Shown: one piece after another, positions 1-10,285 of the stretch
How the letters are laid out: every line of letters begins with the position of its first letter
Position numbering within the stretch: position 1 is the first letter of the stretch
Assembly: GCA_963575745.1 (NCBI GenBank)
Contig: CAUYUJ010014766.1
Span: forward strand, 166,601-204,100
Length of the DNA: 37,500 nt
Direction of reading: 5' to 3'
DNA from: Prorocentrum cordatum
Lineage: Eukaryota; Sar; Dinophyceae; Prorocentrales; Prorocentraceae
Notes under the pieces: generated by a model
Seen by the model: only the letters and a program-made list of their open reading frames with translations
The model's database searches: none
What the model was told of the DNA's origin: nothing
Position numbers and translations under genes: made by a program

Positions 1-132
1 CGGGCTCCACGCGCCCGCCTGCGGTGGGCTCCGCGCACCGTGCGGCGGCGGCGGGCTCCGCGCCCCTTGCGGGGGCGGCGGGCTCCGCGCCCCTTGCGGG
101 GGCGGCGGGCTCCGCGCCCCGTGCGGCGGCGC
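1..132. repeat. 27-bp GC-rich minisatellite, about 5 units
   Basis: A unit beginning CGGGCTCCGCGCCCC recurs every 27 bases, with starts near 25, 52, 79 and 106. A shorter, diverged first unit lies at the window edge. Units 52-78 and 79-105 are identical. The period is a multiple of three, so open frames run through it, but no protein is implied. The array may continue to the left of the window. Confidence 0.85.
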
Positions 133-140
133 CTCACGCG

Positions 141-314
141 AGGGGGAGGAGGGGGAGGGGGAGGAGGAGGAGGAGGAGGAGGAGGAGGAGGAGGAGGAGG
201 AGGAGGAGGAGGAGGAGGAGGAGGAGGAGGAGGAGGAGGAGGAGGAGGAGGAGGGGGAGGTGAGGAGGAGGAGGAGGAGGAAGTTGCGGAGGAGGAGGAA
301 GATGAGGAGGAGGA
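141..314. repeat. (GGA)n triplet tract
   Basis: An almost uninterrupted AGG/GGA run covers about 170 bases and becomes imperfect after 255. The poly-Gly, poly-Arg and poly-Leu open frames across it are readings of the triplet repeat, not genes. Confidence 0.95.
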
Positions 315-316
315 GT

Positions 317-1120
317 CAAACTGGTCGGATCGAAACGGACACTTCCCCAGGGACGAATCGAAAGACTTCTAGGTTTGGGCCTCGGCGACAACGGAAGCCG
401 CAGCGAACAAAAGCATGACTGCAGAGCTGCCTGCAGCAAATCGTTTGACAGTAGATTCGCAATCGTGCGCTACATGAGGTGGCAACGCTGCTACAAGCAA
501 GTGTGATCAACTAGTAAACGTGATCGAACTCATGAGACATTGTCGCGCGATGGGCTACTCTTAGATCCAAGTGCCGTGATAACAAGATTCGCCGAACGCT
601 CCACGAATGCGCATCTCAGTTGCTGGCGCTCCCGTGTGGGAATGCCTGGACGAGAAAAGCTTGCATGCAGCCCTGATGCGATTGAGCGCTTTTTGGATGC
701 ATTTTTTAGAAGTGCTGGTAGCCTTGTAGTGTCTAAAGTGTTGGTAGCCTTTTAGTATTGCCTTGTAGCGTAGCGTGTGTTTTAGAAGTGTTGTTTTAGA
801 AGTGTTGGAGGCTTTTTGAAGTGTCCGAATGTCATGCCTGCAGCATCGGCATGGCCCCGAGGCTGTGAACAGGAGAGGCGTCGGGGTTGTCTAGATCAGC
901 ACCGCGCCCGGAGGTCCCTCGGGCCGGCCGCGAAAAGGCACGTGGGGCAGCCCTTATGCCATGCCTGCTACAGGGCAATGTTTAATACATCGGATTCTGA
1001 AACACATAGGATGTTAATACATGATTAATGTATGAATGAGCTTATGCATGAACTCATCGTTGTTTTGAATACTAAATCCTTGCACTTTGATCCGCACGCG
1101 GAGCATGTATGAAAAACGGC
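317..1120. other. No gene seen; short TTTTAGAAGTGTTG repeats at 702-812
   Basis: This is ordinary mixed sequence with only short open frames. Within it a 14-15 bp unit (TTTTAGAAGTG followed by TTGG or CTGG) appears three times, near 704, 780 and 795. The copies at 780 and 795 are directly adjacent. The stretch at 820-985 has CATGCCTGC motifs that look like worn copies of the family that follows. Confidence 0.5.
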
Positions 1121-1123
1121 ACT

Positions 1124-1621
1124 GCACGTCGCGGCGATCACGGGACCTTCAACAAAAGCAAAGGGCCGGGGGGAGGACAGGGCGAGCAAGCCGCCGAAGG
1201 CATCCTCGCAGCAGGGGCGCGGACGGGCAAGCCCTCCTCTCCCTGGCGGCTCCCGCTCGGGGCACTCGAATGCCACGTCTGCTGTGTCGCGGCGATCATG
1301 GGTCTCGCAAAAGAGAAAGGGTCTGGGGGGGCAAACTCACCCCAACTGCTTGGGGCATCCCCGGCACCTGAGCGCGAACGGGCGAGTGCCTCCCTCCCTG
1401 GCGGCTCTCCCTTGGTCTCCCTTGGGGTGCCCAAGTTTCACGCCTGCTATGCCGCAGTGCTCATGGATCTTTCGAGAGAAAGCAAGATCAGAGAGCGACA
1501 GAGAAAGAGAGAGACGTGCTGGGCTGTTCGGGAGGTCGGCAACACGCGCACACCAGCTGAGATATCCCCTAACTCTGGGCGCGAGCAAGCAAGTGTCATA
1601 CTCATGCCAACTGGCGCCCCT

Positions 1622-1656
<35 letters not shown>

Positions 1657-2155
1657 TTGGAGTGCTCAAACGCCACGCCCGCTACGTCGCGGTGGCCATG
1701 GGGCTCCCAAGGGAAAAGGCCTGTGAGCAAAACGAGCAAACCAGGTCACCCCCCAAGGTGGGCGCGAACGGGCGAGGGCCATAATACCCCTTGGCGGCTC
1801 TCCCTTGGGGCACTCAAGCACCATGCATGCTATGCCGTGGTGACCATGGGGCCTTCAAGAGAGAGGCCCTTGGGGAGCAAAACAGGAAAACCGTTTGAGA
1901 GATCCCCACAACCTGGGCGCGAACAGGCGAGTGTCATATCCTCCCACGGCGCCCCAGGGAGCGCCAGAATGCCACGCCTGCTATGTCGCGGTGATCCTGG
2001 CGCTTTCAATACAGAGAAGACTGTTGGCAAAACGGGCAAGCAACATGAGGGCATCCCCACAATCAGGGCGCGAACGGGCGAGTATCCTACCCCGTGGCAG
2101 GCCCTCCTTGGGGTGCCCAAGTGTCACGCCTGCTATGTTGCGATGATCATACTGT
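1124..2155. repeat. Degenerate ~150-bp tandem repeat family with a 31-base C run
   Basis: A core reading CCACGCCTGCTATGTCGCGG, followed by TGATCATGGG, recurs near 1273, 1438, 1671, 1821, 1971 and 2124. Each copy is preceded by a block reading GCGCGAACGGGCGAGT, and then by CCTTGGGGCACTCAA just upstream of the core. Spacing is mostly 149-165 bases. The one gap of about 233 bases contains an uninterrupted run of 31 C at 1626-1656. Copies differ by many substitutions, so the array is old. No function is visible. Confidence 0.8.
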
Positions 2156-2224
2156 GACTTCGAATGATCATGCTGTGAGCGGTATATGTGTATGAATATG
2201 AATTCAACTTGGCTGGTTATGAAC

Positions 2225-2350
2225 GGATCTGAGTGTAAGTGGTCTGCGTATGAGCGAGTCCGAGTATGAGCAAGTCGAAGGAACTGTGGACCTGAGTGTG
2301 GGTGAGCCTGAGTGTGAGTGAGCCTGAGTATCAGTGAACTGAGTGTGGTG
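2225..2350. repeat. GAGTGTGA-type degenerate short repeats
   Basis: The stretch is built from variants of GAGCCTGAGTGTGAGTG and GAGTCCGAGTATGAG. At 2290-2345 three near-identical 16-18 bp units lie in tandem. No gene is apparent between here and 2760. Confidence 0.6.
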
Positions 2351-2763
2351 AGAAGAAGAAGGAGGCGGGAAGGAAGGAGGGAAGTGGAGGCGTCCTAGTA
2401 ATGACAAGAACCCCATACTGAGGATGGAACCAAATAGTGGCGGCCAACATTTCGACACTTATGGCCTCTGGCGGTCGTTGAAAGGATTTCGGACGGTCAA
2501 GCTCCGAATCTGGATGGAACGCAAGCCCTGCGAAAGGGGGGTGAATCCCGCGGGCCGAGGTAAAGGACAACATTCGAAATCGGACAAGAAGATAATTACA
2601 GGAGTCTATTGCGCCAGATTTGCCCGAAGATTGTGTATCATTTCAGACCAACCTGCACCGATTGAAGCTGGACTGGACCAGGTTGGGCCTGTTTGCGGCC
2701 CATGATTGACAAGCGCCAATGCTGATGTCAGTCTCCCAGGGTTTGCAATCTATCCCCTCCCTT

Positions 2764-3670
2764 CCTCGCACGGGATGCTGGCTGCGAGCCGGTCCCAGAC
2801 CCCCGACGTCATGATTTTTTCATGACGCGACCCCCAGAGGTCCGGACCTATTCGCCGGGACCGGTTTTTCATCCTGAGTCGTTCTCTGACGGCCCCGAGG
2901 GCCGGTAAGGGCCCCCAGAGGCCAAAAACATGGAGACACCTCCCGTCGTGATTTTTGCATGGCTCGAGGGGGTCTGGGTTCCTCGCACGGGGTGCTGGCT
3001 GCGAGCCGGCCCTCGACGTCTGGCGGCGGGAGCAGCGAGGGGCGCCAGGCTCCCTCCGAGCCTCTCAAGACCCGGGGGGGGGCCGGGGTCGGGCCCCCCA
3101 AGGGCCAGAGAGCAGAGGCGCAGACGAGCCAGGAGAAGCAGCCGGACACGGGAGGGCATCCGGGGACGGGGCCCGAGAGGTCCATAGGGGCCCACGGCTC
3201 GAGGGGGGGAGGGGGAGGGGGAGGGGGGGTTCGAACAGGTATACCGACCCCCCCCCTTTTCATGATGAACCCCCCCCCCGGTTTAGTGACCGCCAGCGAG
3301 CGGTAGAACAAGCTCTTTCCCCAGGGTGGGCTTGCCCCGGTGTGTGGGCCTGCCCGGGGCAGCGGAATCAACGCATGGGGCCCTCTGCCACTTCGGCGAC
3401 CACTTCAAGTCGGAATCGGTGCTGCTTGCTTTGTCCCCAGGCCCCCTCGAACAATGAAAAAATCAGGACGGGTGATGTTTCATAATTTTCGGACTCCGTG
3501 GGCCCTTACCGGGCCTCGGGACCGTCAAAAAATGACTCAGGATGAAAACCCGGTCCTGGGGAATAGGTCGAAACCTCTGGGGGTCGACGAAAAACACGAC
3601 GTCGGGGGTCTGGGCTCTGCCTCTTCGGCGACTTCTTCAAGTCGGAATCAGTGCTGTTTGCTTCGTCCCC
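2764..3670. repeat. Two inverted copies of a ~175-bp sequence with flanking direct repeats
   Basis: Bases 2793-2970 reappear in reverse complement at 3444-3616. The match includes the ends (CCCAGACCCCCGACGTC against GACGTCGGGGGTCTGGG) and the inner blocks CTCAGGATGAAAA and GGGCCCTTACCGG. A direct repeat (CCTCGCACGGG.TGCTGGCTG) marks 2764-2793 and 2983-3010. A second direct repeat (CTTCAAGTCGGAATC with flanks) marks 3390-3441 and 3624-3670. A G-rich run at 3202-3231 and C runs at 3249 and 3271 lie in the spacer. No coding capacity is recognised. Confidence 0.8.
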
Positions 3671-3742
3671 GACGTATAGTAGAGCCCAAGGATCGGGGAT
3701 CTACTGACCCGGGTCAATCCCAACACTGGTCAGTCAGGCTTT

Positions 3743-3824
3743 GCAGAATCCTGCAAGATCCTGCAAGATCCTGCACGCTAGCCTGGGTCAATGCAACCCT
3801 GGCTCCGCAGGATCCTGCAAGATC
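3743..3824. repeat. ATCCTGCAAG 10-bp tandem repeat
   Basis: ATCCTGCAAG and its variants occur three times in tandem at 3748-3776 and once more at 3812-3824, separated by a stretch containing CTGGGTCAATGCAACCCTGG. It is short and without an evident function. Confidence 0.7.
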
Positions 3825-3829
3825 TACCG

Positions 3830-5300
3830 CTCCGCTCTGGCTGAACCAAATTTGAATTGACCCCCGTCTCGGCAGCCCCGAAACGACTCCCTCGGTCTGA
3901 ACCCAGCCGCAAAAGCCCTCGAAAGCTCGCGGCACAATAGAGACTTTACCTCCCCATGCACTCTTCGACCGCCCGTCATGTCGCATGCTCGGTGTCTTGT
4001 GCGACACGCAAAAGAAACTCATAACCTGAAAACATATGGCTGTTCGGCAAGCGCGCCATGATTCTGCGGCCACTGGGCACCGAACGCGCCGGTGAAGTGT
4101 TCCGCCACGGTGTCCACCCGCACATGTGGCAAACATCGCGCCGAACGTTCGGCCAAGGAGGTCAATGCACCGCAATCACGAACACGAGTAGCAACAAGAG
4201 GAATCATGAGAAAAATGCGAGTGACTGCATACCCCACAGCGCTGAGCAACGGGGCCCCCCCTATCCTTGAACTTGTGAGCAGTCTCATCTTATCGTGGCA
4301 CTTCCTAGGTACTCATCGCAACGCTTCTTCCCTATCCCCGCCTCCCCTCCTGGATTCCCCTCCTCCAGTCCCCTTCCCCCCGCCCTCATTCTGCGCCCAC
4401 CCCTTATTTTCTCTCCATCACCTATGCCCTATGCATCTCGCCGTTTCCACCCCGATTCCCCTCGCTCCCTACACGACGCATGCAAAATGAACAATAGGCA
4501 GAAGCCGCATGCCAGACTTGTTAGCCGAGAGTTGTCTACACCCTTTGCACCAGGACGTCGTTGCGCATGTCCAACCTACTAGTTTAACAGGTCTGGTAAT
4601 GCAAAACTTGCACCTCATCCTAAAACGGTAAACGTCACGCCGTACTCAATTGAGCACAGCCTGGCGCTGCTCGTCAGAAGCACTGTCTCAATGCAGTGAA
4701 TCTGTAGCGTCCAGGAAAGGTGCGTGGTGGACGTTAGCCAAGCAACGAATCCCAGACGATCCACACCGTGAATACACGCTATTGGCCGACCGACCGACAT
4801 GAGCCAACGCAGCCACAACACGTTCCATGACCATCGAGAAGTATACGCACCTTGGCACCTGCACATACCTTGAAGTGCCCGTTAGCAAAAACTACATGTT
4901 TGCATGGCGCGTGACGCGCTTGTGATTCCACATTCGCGGCGCTGGTCGTAGTATGCCGTGCTGACCCATCCACCTGACTTCTACGTGACGGCGCAAGGCT
5001 GGTGATTCGACTTGCCTGCAATCTTGTCGAGCGCCTGACACAGACCAAGGCCACACCCACACACACACAATGCACAGACGTCGGCCTGCGCCTGTCGCGG
5101 CGGGGACGTGACGTGCTCGTCCCGGGTCGGCTCTGCTGCTGCTGCCGCCAGCCTTGCAGCAAGGGTCTGGCGAAGGAGAGGGCCGCGGCACGGCCAGCAT
5201 TCTACGTGGCACGGAAGCCTCGCGCGGAACCTCGCGCATCTCAGCATGATCCCGGCGACGGGCCCAAAAATGCGCTGGCGTGAGCACTGCAAGGCAAGTG
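3830..5300. other. No gene or clear repeat recognised
   Basis: Only short, overlapping open frames occur here on both strands and none has a recognisable motif. The part at 4314-4420 is rich in C and T. A short CA run lies at 5052-5068. The sequence looks like intergenic DNA. Confidence 0.5.
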
Positions 5301-5437
5301 GGACGAGAGCAGGGGCACTCCCTGCGGGGCCACGAGGCGTGCTCCCCACGGGGCCACGGGGCGTGCGAGGGGTGTGCCGAGTTGGGGGCGCGTCCGCCGT
5401 GCGAACCCTGCCGCTGGGGCCTTTGGTGGAGATTCAA

Positions 5438-5620
5438 TCGGCTACACGCATGAGTGACTCTGGGTAAGAGTGACCTTTGGTGCGCGGCTTTTTGGGGGCA
5501 GCGGGGGGACCAAATCTGGGCGCGCAAGCCGCTGTTCCTGCTTCGTTTCCAGCCATCTGGGGACCCATCTGTGCCCGCACCAAAGGTCACTCCGGCGAAA
5601 GGTCACTCTTACGCCTAGTC
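5438..5620. mobile_element. 183-bp non-autonomous TIR element with 7-bp target duplication
   Basis: GATTCAA stands on both sides (5431-5437 and 5621-5627). Deleting the element and one GATTCAA leaves a sequence that aligns without gaps, base for base in length, to the 90-bp repeat, so this is an insertion into that repeat. Each end carries two GAGTGACC-type motifs about 17 bp apart. Perfect inverted pairs are 5464-5476 with 5600-5612, and 5468-5484 with 5576-5592. There is no open frame for a transposase, so any mobilisation would be in trans. The superfamily is not clear; a 7-bp duplication would be compatible with P-like or hAT-like elements but does not prove either. Confidence 0.85.
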
Positions 5621-5743
5621 GATTCAAATTGGGCCACAAAGCGTGTGAGAGGTGTGCCGGCACGGACATGCGGAGGGCAGAGGCAAGGAATGGAGGAGGG
5701 AGGAAGGGGAGGAGGAGCGGAAGGAGGAAGGAGTGACGCGGGG

Positions 5744-5747
<4 letters not shown>

Positions 5748-5783
<36 letters not shown>
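5748..5783. repeat. (CT)18 microsatellite
   Basis: An uninterrupted CT dinucleotide run sits within the conserved tail of locus A. At the same place the two other loci have only GTCTCTTC, so the expansion is local to this copy. Confidence 0.95.
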
Positions 5784-5785
<2 letters not shown>

Positions 5786-6405
5786 AAAACGAAGACCCAA
5801 CACAACAGGGTGGTTGAGAACACATGTAACCAATTGCGCTGAAAATGCATGCGGCGCTATTAGGATCCTCGTGGCGGTGCCCCATAATCGTGCGTGTTTC
5901 TCATCCTCCTCGTCCTCCTCCTCCTCGACCCGAATCGTGGTCCGTTACCAGACAAGGCAAGTCCATCCTAGAACGCATGCTAGATCCGCATTTCGGAGCC
6001 GCTGCCGAAGCTTATCTTCCTCCTGCACGCTCGTTGTCCTCGGCCCGAAGCGCGATCCGTTTCGGGACAGGGCACGGCTATTCCGACACACGTCGCGACT
6101 ATGGCATCATGAGGCATCCCACCGTCGTGCACACACGGTGCTCGGGCAAATCGTCGGTGGTGGACAGATCGGACCTTTGGAAGGGAGGGTACCAGAGGGG
6201 GGGGTGAGAAATTATCCTGGCGAAGGGCTCAACCATATGCAGCTGTGAGTGCCACAAGACAGGTGGACACTAAGGGGGGGGGGCTAGCAAAAGCACTAAG
6301 GCGTGCGTGAGAAAGACGGAGTGACGTTGCTGATGGAGTCGCAGAAGACGGCCATGCCAAGATACATCTGGATCTAACCCGTTACGACTCATCTGCGCGT
6401 CTGTC

Positions 6406-7255
6406 GGCGCGGCCTTGGGGACCAGCAGGCGGCGAGGCCTTCGGTGGAGCTCCCTATGGGGCCACGCAGCGTGTGAGGAGAGTGCCGAAACGGTTCGTTG
6501 AAGCTCCCTAGGCGGCCGCGAAACGTGTGAGAAGATGTGCCGACATGTGCGCGGCCACGTATGCAATTCATTCGACTGGGGACGTCGGTGGAGCTCCCTA
6601 TGGTGCCACGATGCGTGTGAGGGGTGCGCCGTAATGGTGTGGACCAGGCGTGCGACCCAAGCCACTGGGGCCTTCGGTGGAGCTCCTACGGGGCCAGTGT
6701 GAAGAGTGCGCCGACATGGTGTAGCGAAGGCATGTGATCTCAGCAACTGGGGCTTTCGGTGAGGCTCCCTATGAGGCCACAGAACGTGTGAGAGATGCGC
6801 CGAAACGGTGTGGAAGGCGTGCGAACCCAACCACTGGGCCTTCGGTTGAGCTCCATATGGGACCATGAAACGTGGGAGCGGTGCGCCGAGAATGTGTGGA
6901 GAAGGCACGCGAACCCAGCCTCCGGGCCTCAGGTGGAGCTCCCCATGAAGCCACGAAGCGTGTGAGGGGTGCGCAAAAATGGCGTGGCCTTAGGTGGAGC
7001 TCCTTATGGGGCCACGAAGCCTGTGAGGGGTCCGCCGACATGGTCTGGACCAGGTGTGCAAGCCCAGCCACTGGGGCCTTCGGTGAAACTCCCTGTGGGC
7101 TGCGAAACGCGTGAAGTATCTGCCGAAGCAGGGACTACGGAATGCAGGGGCAGGGAGGAGGAGGGAGGAGGAGTGAGGGAGGAGAGAGGCGCGCGGGGCG
7201 CCAGGCGCTGTCTCTTCAAACGAGGACCCAACTCAACACAGGATGGTTGGGACAA
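6406..7255. repeat. 90-bp repeat family, locus B (old, about 9 units), with conserved tail
   Basis: The block GGTGGAGCTCCCTATGGGGC, followed by CACGAAGCGTGTGAGGGGTG and CGCCG, recurs with many substitutions near 6431, 6495, 6585, 6674, 6757, 6842, 6930, 6989 and 7079. Some units are shortened. The array ends in a purine tract (7141-7190), GCGCGGGGCGCC, then CTCTTCAAACGAGGACCCAA and ACAGGATGGTTGGGAC, the same tail as in loci A and C. The minus-strand frame of 212 codons across it is a degenerate reading of the repeat. Confidence 0.85.
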
Positions 7256-8609
7256 GAACGCGACGAACAGCCCATGGATGCAGACAATGGCGGCTTCTGG
7301 ATGGATTCGCCCACTACTCCAAGACTGTTGATACGGCATGCATGCGTTGATTGACGTTGTGTCGTTTGAAGAGTTAGCGTCACGCAGCCCTGAACAAAGA
7401 GCCGAAGTAGGGACTGGGAAAGCTGTGCATCCGCAGAGCAGGAGGCAAGACGGCGAATGAAACATAAGCCCCCAGAGGGCCTAACAGGGCCACGAACTTC
7501 ACATCATACCCTAAAGTACATGGGGAACTTCAAGGACGACAACGACGAGGGCCCCAGGATCAGGGCGGACGTAGGAAGGAATATTAGCCCAGGGGGGACA
7601 TATCGCCCAGCAGTTGCCCGTTGATAGCCGAGCGCTGCTGGGGTGCCCCACCCGTCCCAGGCACATTGGGCTTCGATATCGGAAACGTATTGTCGACCCT
7701 GAGCGTCCGATTCCAAGTCAATGTTCCCCACCCCCCTCCTGGGCAAGGACCTTCTGCACGCCCGATGTGGGGACGGAAAGAATGGGGACGATTCCAAACA
7801 TCGGATGCTGTCCAAACTCGACAGCGGCCATTGTTGGGCAGCCTACTTTCGCTTGGAGCTGCTGTCCGTTTTCGTCACGGTTCTGTCCGTCCCTATTTCG
7901 GCCTACTGGAAATAAACAAGCGCCGAACAGTTCCATATTCGTGCCCTCGTCTGGACACGTGGATGATCGGAGATAGGCCTGGCCCTGGCAAGGCCGCGTA
8001 GCGCCCACCATGCGAGGCCCGGAAGAAGATTGCAAGCGATGATTCAGGTTAATTACTGTTCCACGTGAATGGTGTACAGAGCACTCACACTACCAGACAT
8101 CCGAAACCACATGTTGTTCAATGCGCGGCGCCAGAGGTCCCAGCCCTTTCCGTGGGGATACTTTTTCGTCCCACATCCCGTTCTGATTGTCCAGGGTGCC
8201 CCAGAGACCGCAGTTCAGGGACTACGCCAGACTTGGACAATGCATTTGGTCGGGGATCTGGGATCGGTAAAAGGTAATCCAGGAAAACTGGGGGAGAGTG
8301 CCATCCGTCAGGTGCCCGACACGCGCACGAGCGGGCGGTGCGAGGCAGCAATTGCGTCCACGACCGCGCCCTGCCCTGTCCACCGAAGGGCCACGCTACA
8401 TGGTGGCGAGTATAGTGCGAGAGTGATGTCATGATAAGATTCGCTCAGGACTCGTCCAAGGATTTCCAGGGAGCATCTAGCGGCGCAGCCGGTGCGGAAC
8501 ATGAGTAACTATGGGAAGTCCTGGAAACCTTGGAAATGTGGAACGTATCATTCTCATGACCTCTGGCTCCTTTAACAGTAGATGGGATCGGGGGACCGCG
8601 CCACATTGC
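7256..8609. other. No gene or repeat recognised
   Basis: Mixed sequence with short overlapping open frames on both strands (the longest about 150 codons). None shows a domain motif or an ordinary coding signal that I can defend. Confidence 0.5.
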
Positions 8610-8654
8610 CGCCGACGTCGCCGACGCATCGCCGATGCGTCGGCGACGTCGGCG
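8610..8654. repeat. Perfect 21-bp hairpin with 3-nt loop
   Basis: CGCCGACGTCGCCGACGCAT plus C (8610-8630) is the exact reverse complement of 8634-8654, leaving only GCC as a loop. The arms are themselves made of CGACG and GCCGACG repeats. Nothing resembling a terminator T run follows. Confidence 0.95.
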
Positions 8655-9102
8655 TGAAGAAAAGTAAATTTCAGGCCACATTTGGGCGGCTCTGGAACGC
8701 CGGAGCCCCAAAAGGCTGACATCTCTGTATGGGCCGCATGTTCTACGTCCGCCGGCCTTCCGCCAGCTTCTGTCAGCGGACGCGCCGCTGTTTTGCTCTC
8801 GCCGGCTTCCGTCGAGGAAGGGATGGGCGACGAAGAGGAACGGGGCTCACGCAAGATGACGTAGCGACCTCACGCCGCGGCTCACGCGGGCAGCCAGCGC
8901 GGTAGCGCCACTTTGAAAACGAGGGCGCTCACGCGCGACCTGACGCGGGACGTATGCGCGCCAATGTCGGCGCAGTCGCACAAGGGGGTAAGAGGAGGGG
9001 GGAACGCTCCTGAGAAGGGAGCCCCTTCTTAGAAGGCGCCAGCTCTACATTTACAGACAAGGTCTGCGCCTTCTATGGGGGCGCGCAAACATGGATTAGC
9101 GA

Positions 9103-9138
9103 TCCATGGATTTGGCGCGCGGTCGCCAAATCCATGGA
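9103..9138. repeat. Perfect 15-bp inverted repeat, 6-nt loop
   Basis: TCCATGGATTTGGCG at 9103-9117 is the exact reverse complement of 9124-9138; the loop is CGCGGT. Related ATGGATTAGCGATCCATGG sequence lies just upstream at 9090-9110. The surrounding 8.7-9.45 kb shows no recognised gene. Confidence 0.9.
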
Positions 9139-9489
9139 CCAGGGGAAGTGCCCTCCTCAAAATTCGACCGGTGCCGCCTCGTTCGGCGGCGGAAATCCAC
9201 GACCTCCCATGGAAACGGGGCCCGTCGCTAATCCGCGCCCCCCGGATCCATGTCTGCGATCGCCTGACTCCAGGAAGCCCAAGGTGCTCCCGAGGAGCCT
9301 CTCCCCCCCTCCCCCCTGCCCCCCTCTTCGGGAGCGGCCAAGAGGGGGGTGTCCAAGAGGGGGGGGTGCAAATCATGACCAGCGGCATGTGCGCGGCCCA
9401 GCGGGGGGGCCAGGGACGTCGTGAAATAAGAAGAGGCGCCATGAAATCTGGGGAACTATCATGGCCCACGCCATGATATCCACCCCCCC

Positions 9490-9582
9490 CTGGGTAAGAG
9501 TGACCTCCTCCTCCTCCTTCCTCCTCCTCCTCCTCCTCTTCCTCCTCCTCCTCCTCCTCCTCCTCCTCCTCCTCCTCCTCCT
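9490..9582. repeat. TIR-element motif followed by a (CTC)n tract
   Basis: CTGGGTAAGAGTGACCT at 9490-9506 is identical to the inner end of the TIR element at 5438-5620 and of the solo end at 12406. It runs straight into a CTC triplet tract to 9582. It could be a remnant whose outer part was lost when the tract expanded. Confidence 0.7.
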
Positions 9583-9735
9583 CTGCGCGCGGCCAGCAGG
9601 CGTCGAGCCTGCCAAGGAGCGCCCGACTCGGGCGGCCCGGATATCGCCGCTCCGCCTCGAGTACTAGGCTGGCCGTCGCCAGGGCGTCCGCTCCCCGTGC
9701 ATCCTTCGACGTCGCGCGCGTACCTTCCGCTTTCG

Positions 9736-9868
9736 ACCGTAGCCATTTTGGCTCAAGGTACAAGTTGGGCTGATGCGCTCGCGCAAGCCTTTCGGCCAAT
9801 TAGTTTCGGCCGCAGCCCGACCGTTACTCGCCGCCGCTGGCGCTTCCGCCCGCGGCTGTAAAAAAAAA
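9736..9868 (+). ncRNA. Spliced-leader sequence followed by ~100 nt and an A9 run: SL RNA gene or short retrocopy
   Basis: Bases 9736-9757 match the dinoflagellate spliced leader exactly, starting with A and ending CTCAAG, and are followed by GT, the donor dinucleotide of an SL RNA. Two readings are possible. In the first, this is an SL RNA gene (leader exon plus short intron-like part with GCGCTCGCGC able to fold). In the second, it is a short trans-spliced RNA that was reverse-transcribed. For the second, an uninterrupted A9 run lies at 9860-9868, and TACCTTCCGC (9721-9730) and TACCTTTCGC (9869-9878) would be a 9/10 target duplication, although five unexplained bases separate the first copy from the leader. 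There is no open frame of note between leader and A run. The leader match is certain; its role is not. Confidence 0.7.
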
Positions 9869-10285
9869 TACCTTTCGCAGGATGATCCAAGATGCTCCTC
9901 GAGTTGAGCAGGGACCGACCGTCCCGGCGTTCCTGTAGGCCTACCACGACATGTTCACAGAACCCAGAAATGTCATAAGAACAGAAGCAGTGTTCTCAGA
10001 ACATAACCCCGATGTGTGAAGAGAAGACAGCCCCAGCCAGAAATGTTCCAAGAACACTCCGTGGAAACCACCAGAGGTGCATCGAACACTGCTTGGTAGG
10101 CCTATAGGCACGCCGAGACGCCTCGCCACTGCTTGAGCGATGGTCCTTCCCGAGGAGAGAAGAAACGCACCCGTCCGAGCGATGCCCAGGATAAAACGAC
10201 GCGAAGATCGGGACAAAATCGCATCGGGATAACTCGAAATCTCTGAGAATCGGCGGGTTTGGAGGATGTGTTGGGCGCCACGGCC
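9869..10285. other. No gene seen; two copies of a CAGAAATGT..AAGAACA motif
   Basis: CAGAAATGTCATAAGAACA near 9964 and CAGAAATGTTCCAAGAACA near 10038 form a short direct repeat about 74 bases apart. Otherwise this is mixed sequence without a supported gene. Confidence 0.45.

Larger units (their letters stand above)
5305..5830. repeat. 90-bp repeat family, locus A, with conserved tail (interrupted)
   Basis: Diverged copies of the 90-bp unit described at 33.9 kb lie at 5305-5437 and resume at 5621. The landmarks are GGGGCCACG, GTGTGAGGGGTGTGCC, and CCGCTGGGGCCTTTGGTGGA. After the last copy comes a purine tract (5685-5735), then GCGGGGCGCG, a CT run, and the tail CTTCAAAACGAAGACCCAAC plus ACAACAGGGTGGTTGAGAAC. 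The same tail closes the loci at 6.4-7.3 and 33.9-35.5 kb. The locus is split by the inserted element at 5438-5620. Confidence 0.85.

Noticed and set aside
8610-8654. Intrinsic terminator
   Set aside because: No T run follows and the context is eukaryotic without an adjacent gene.
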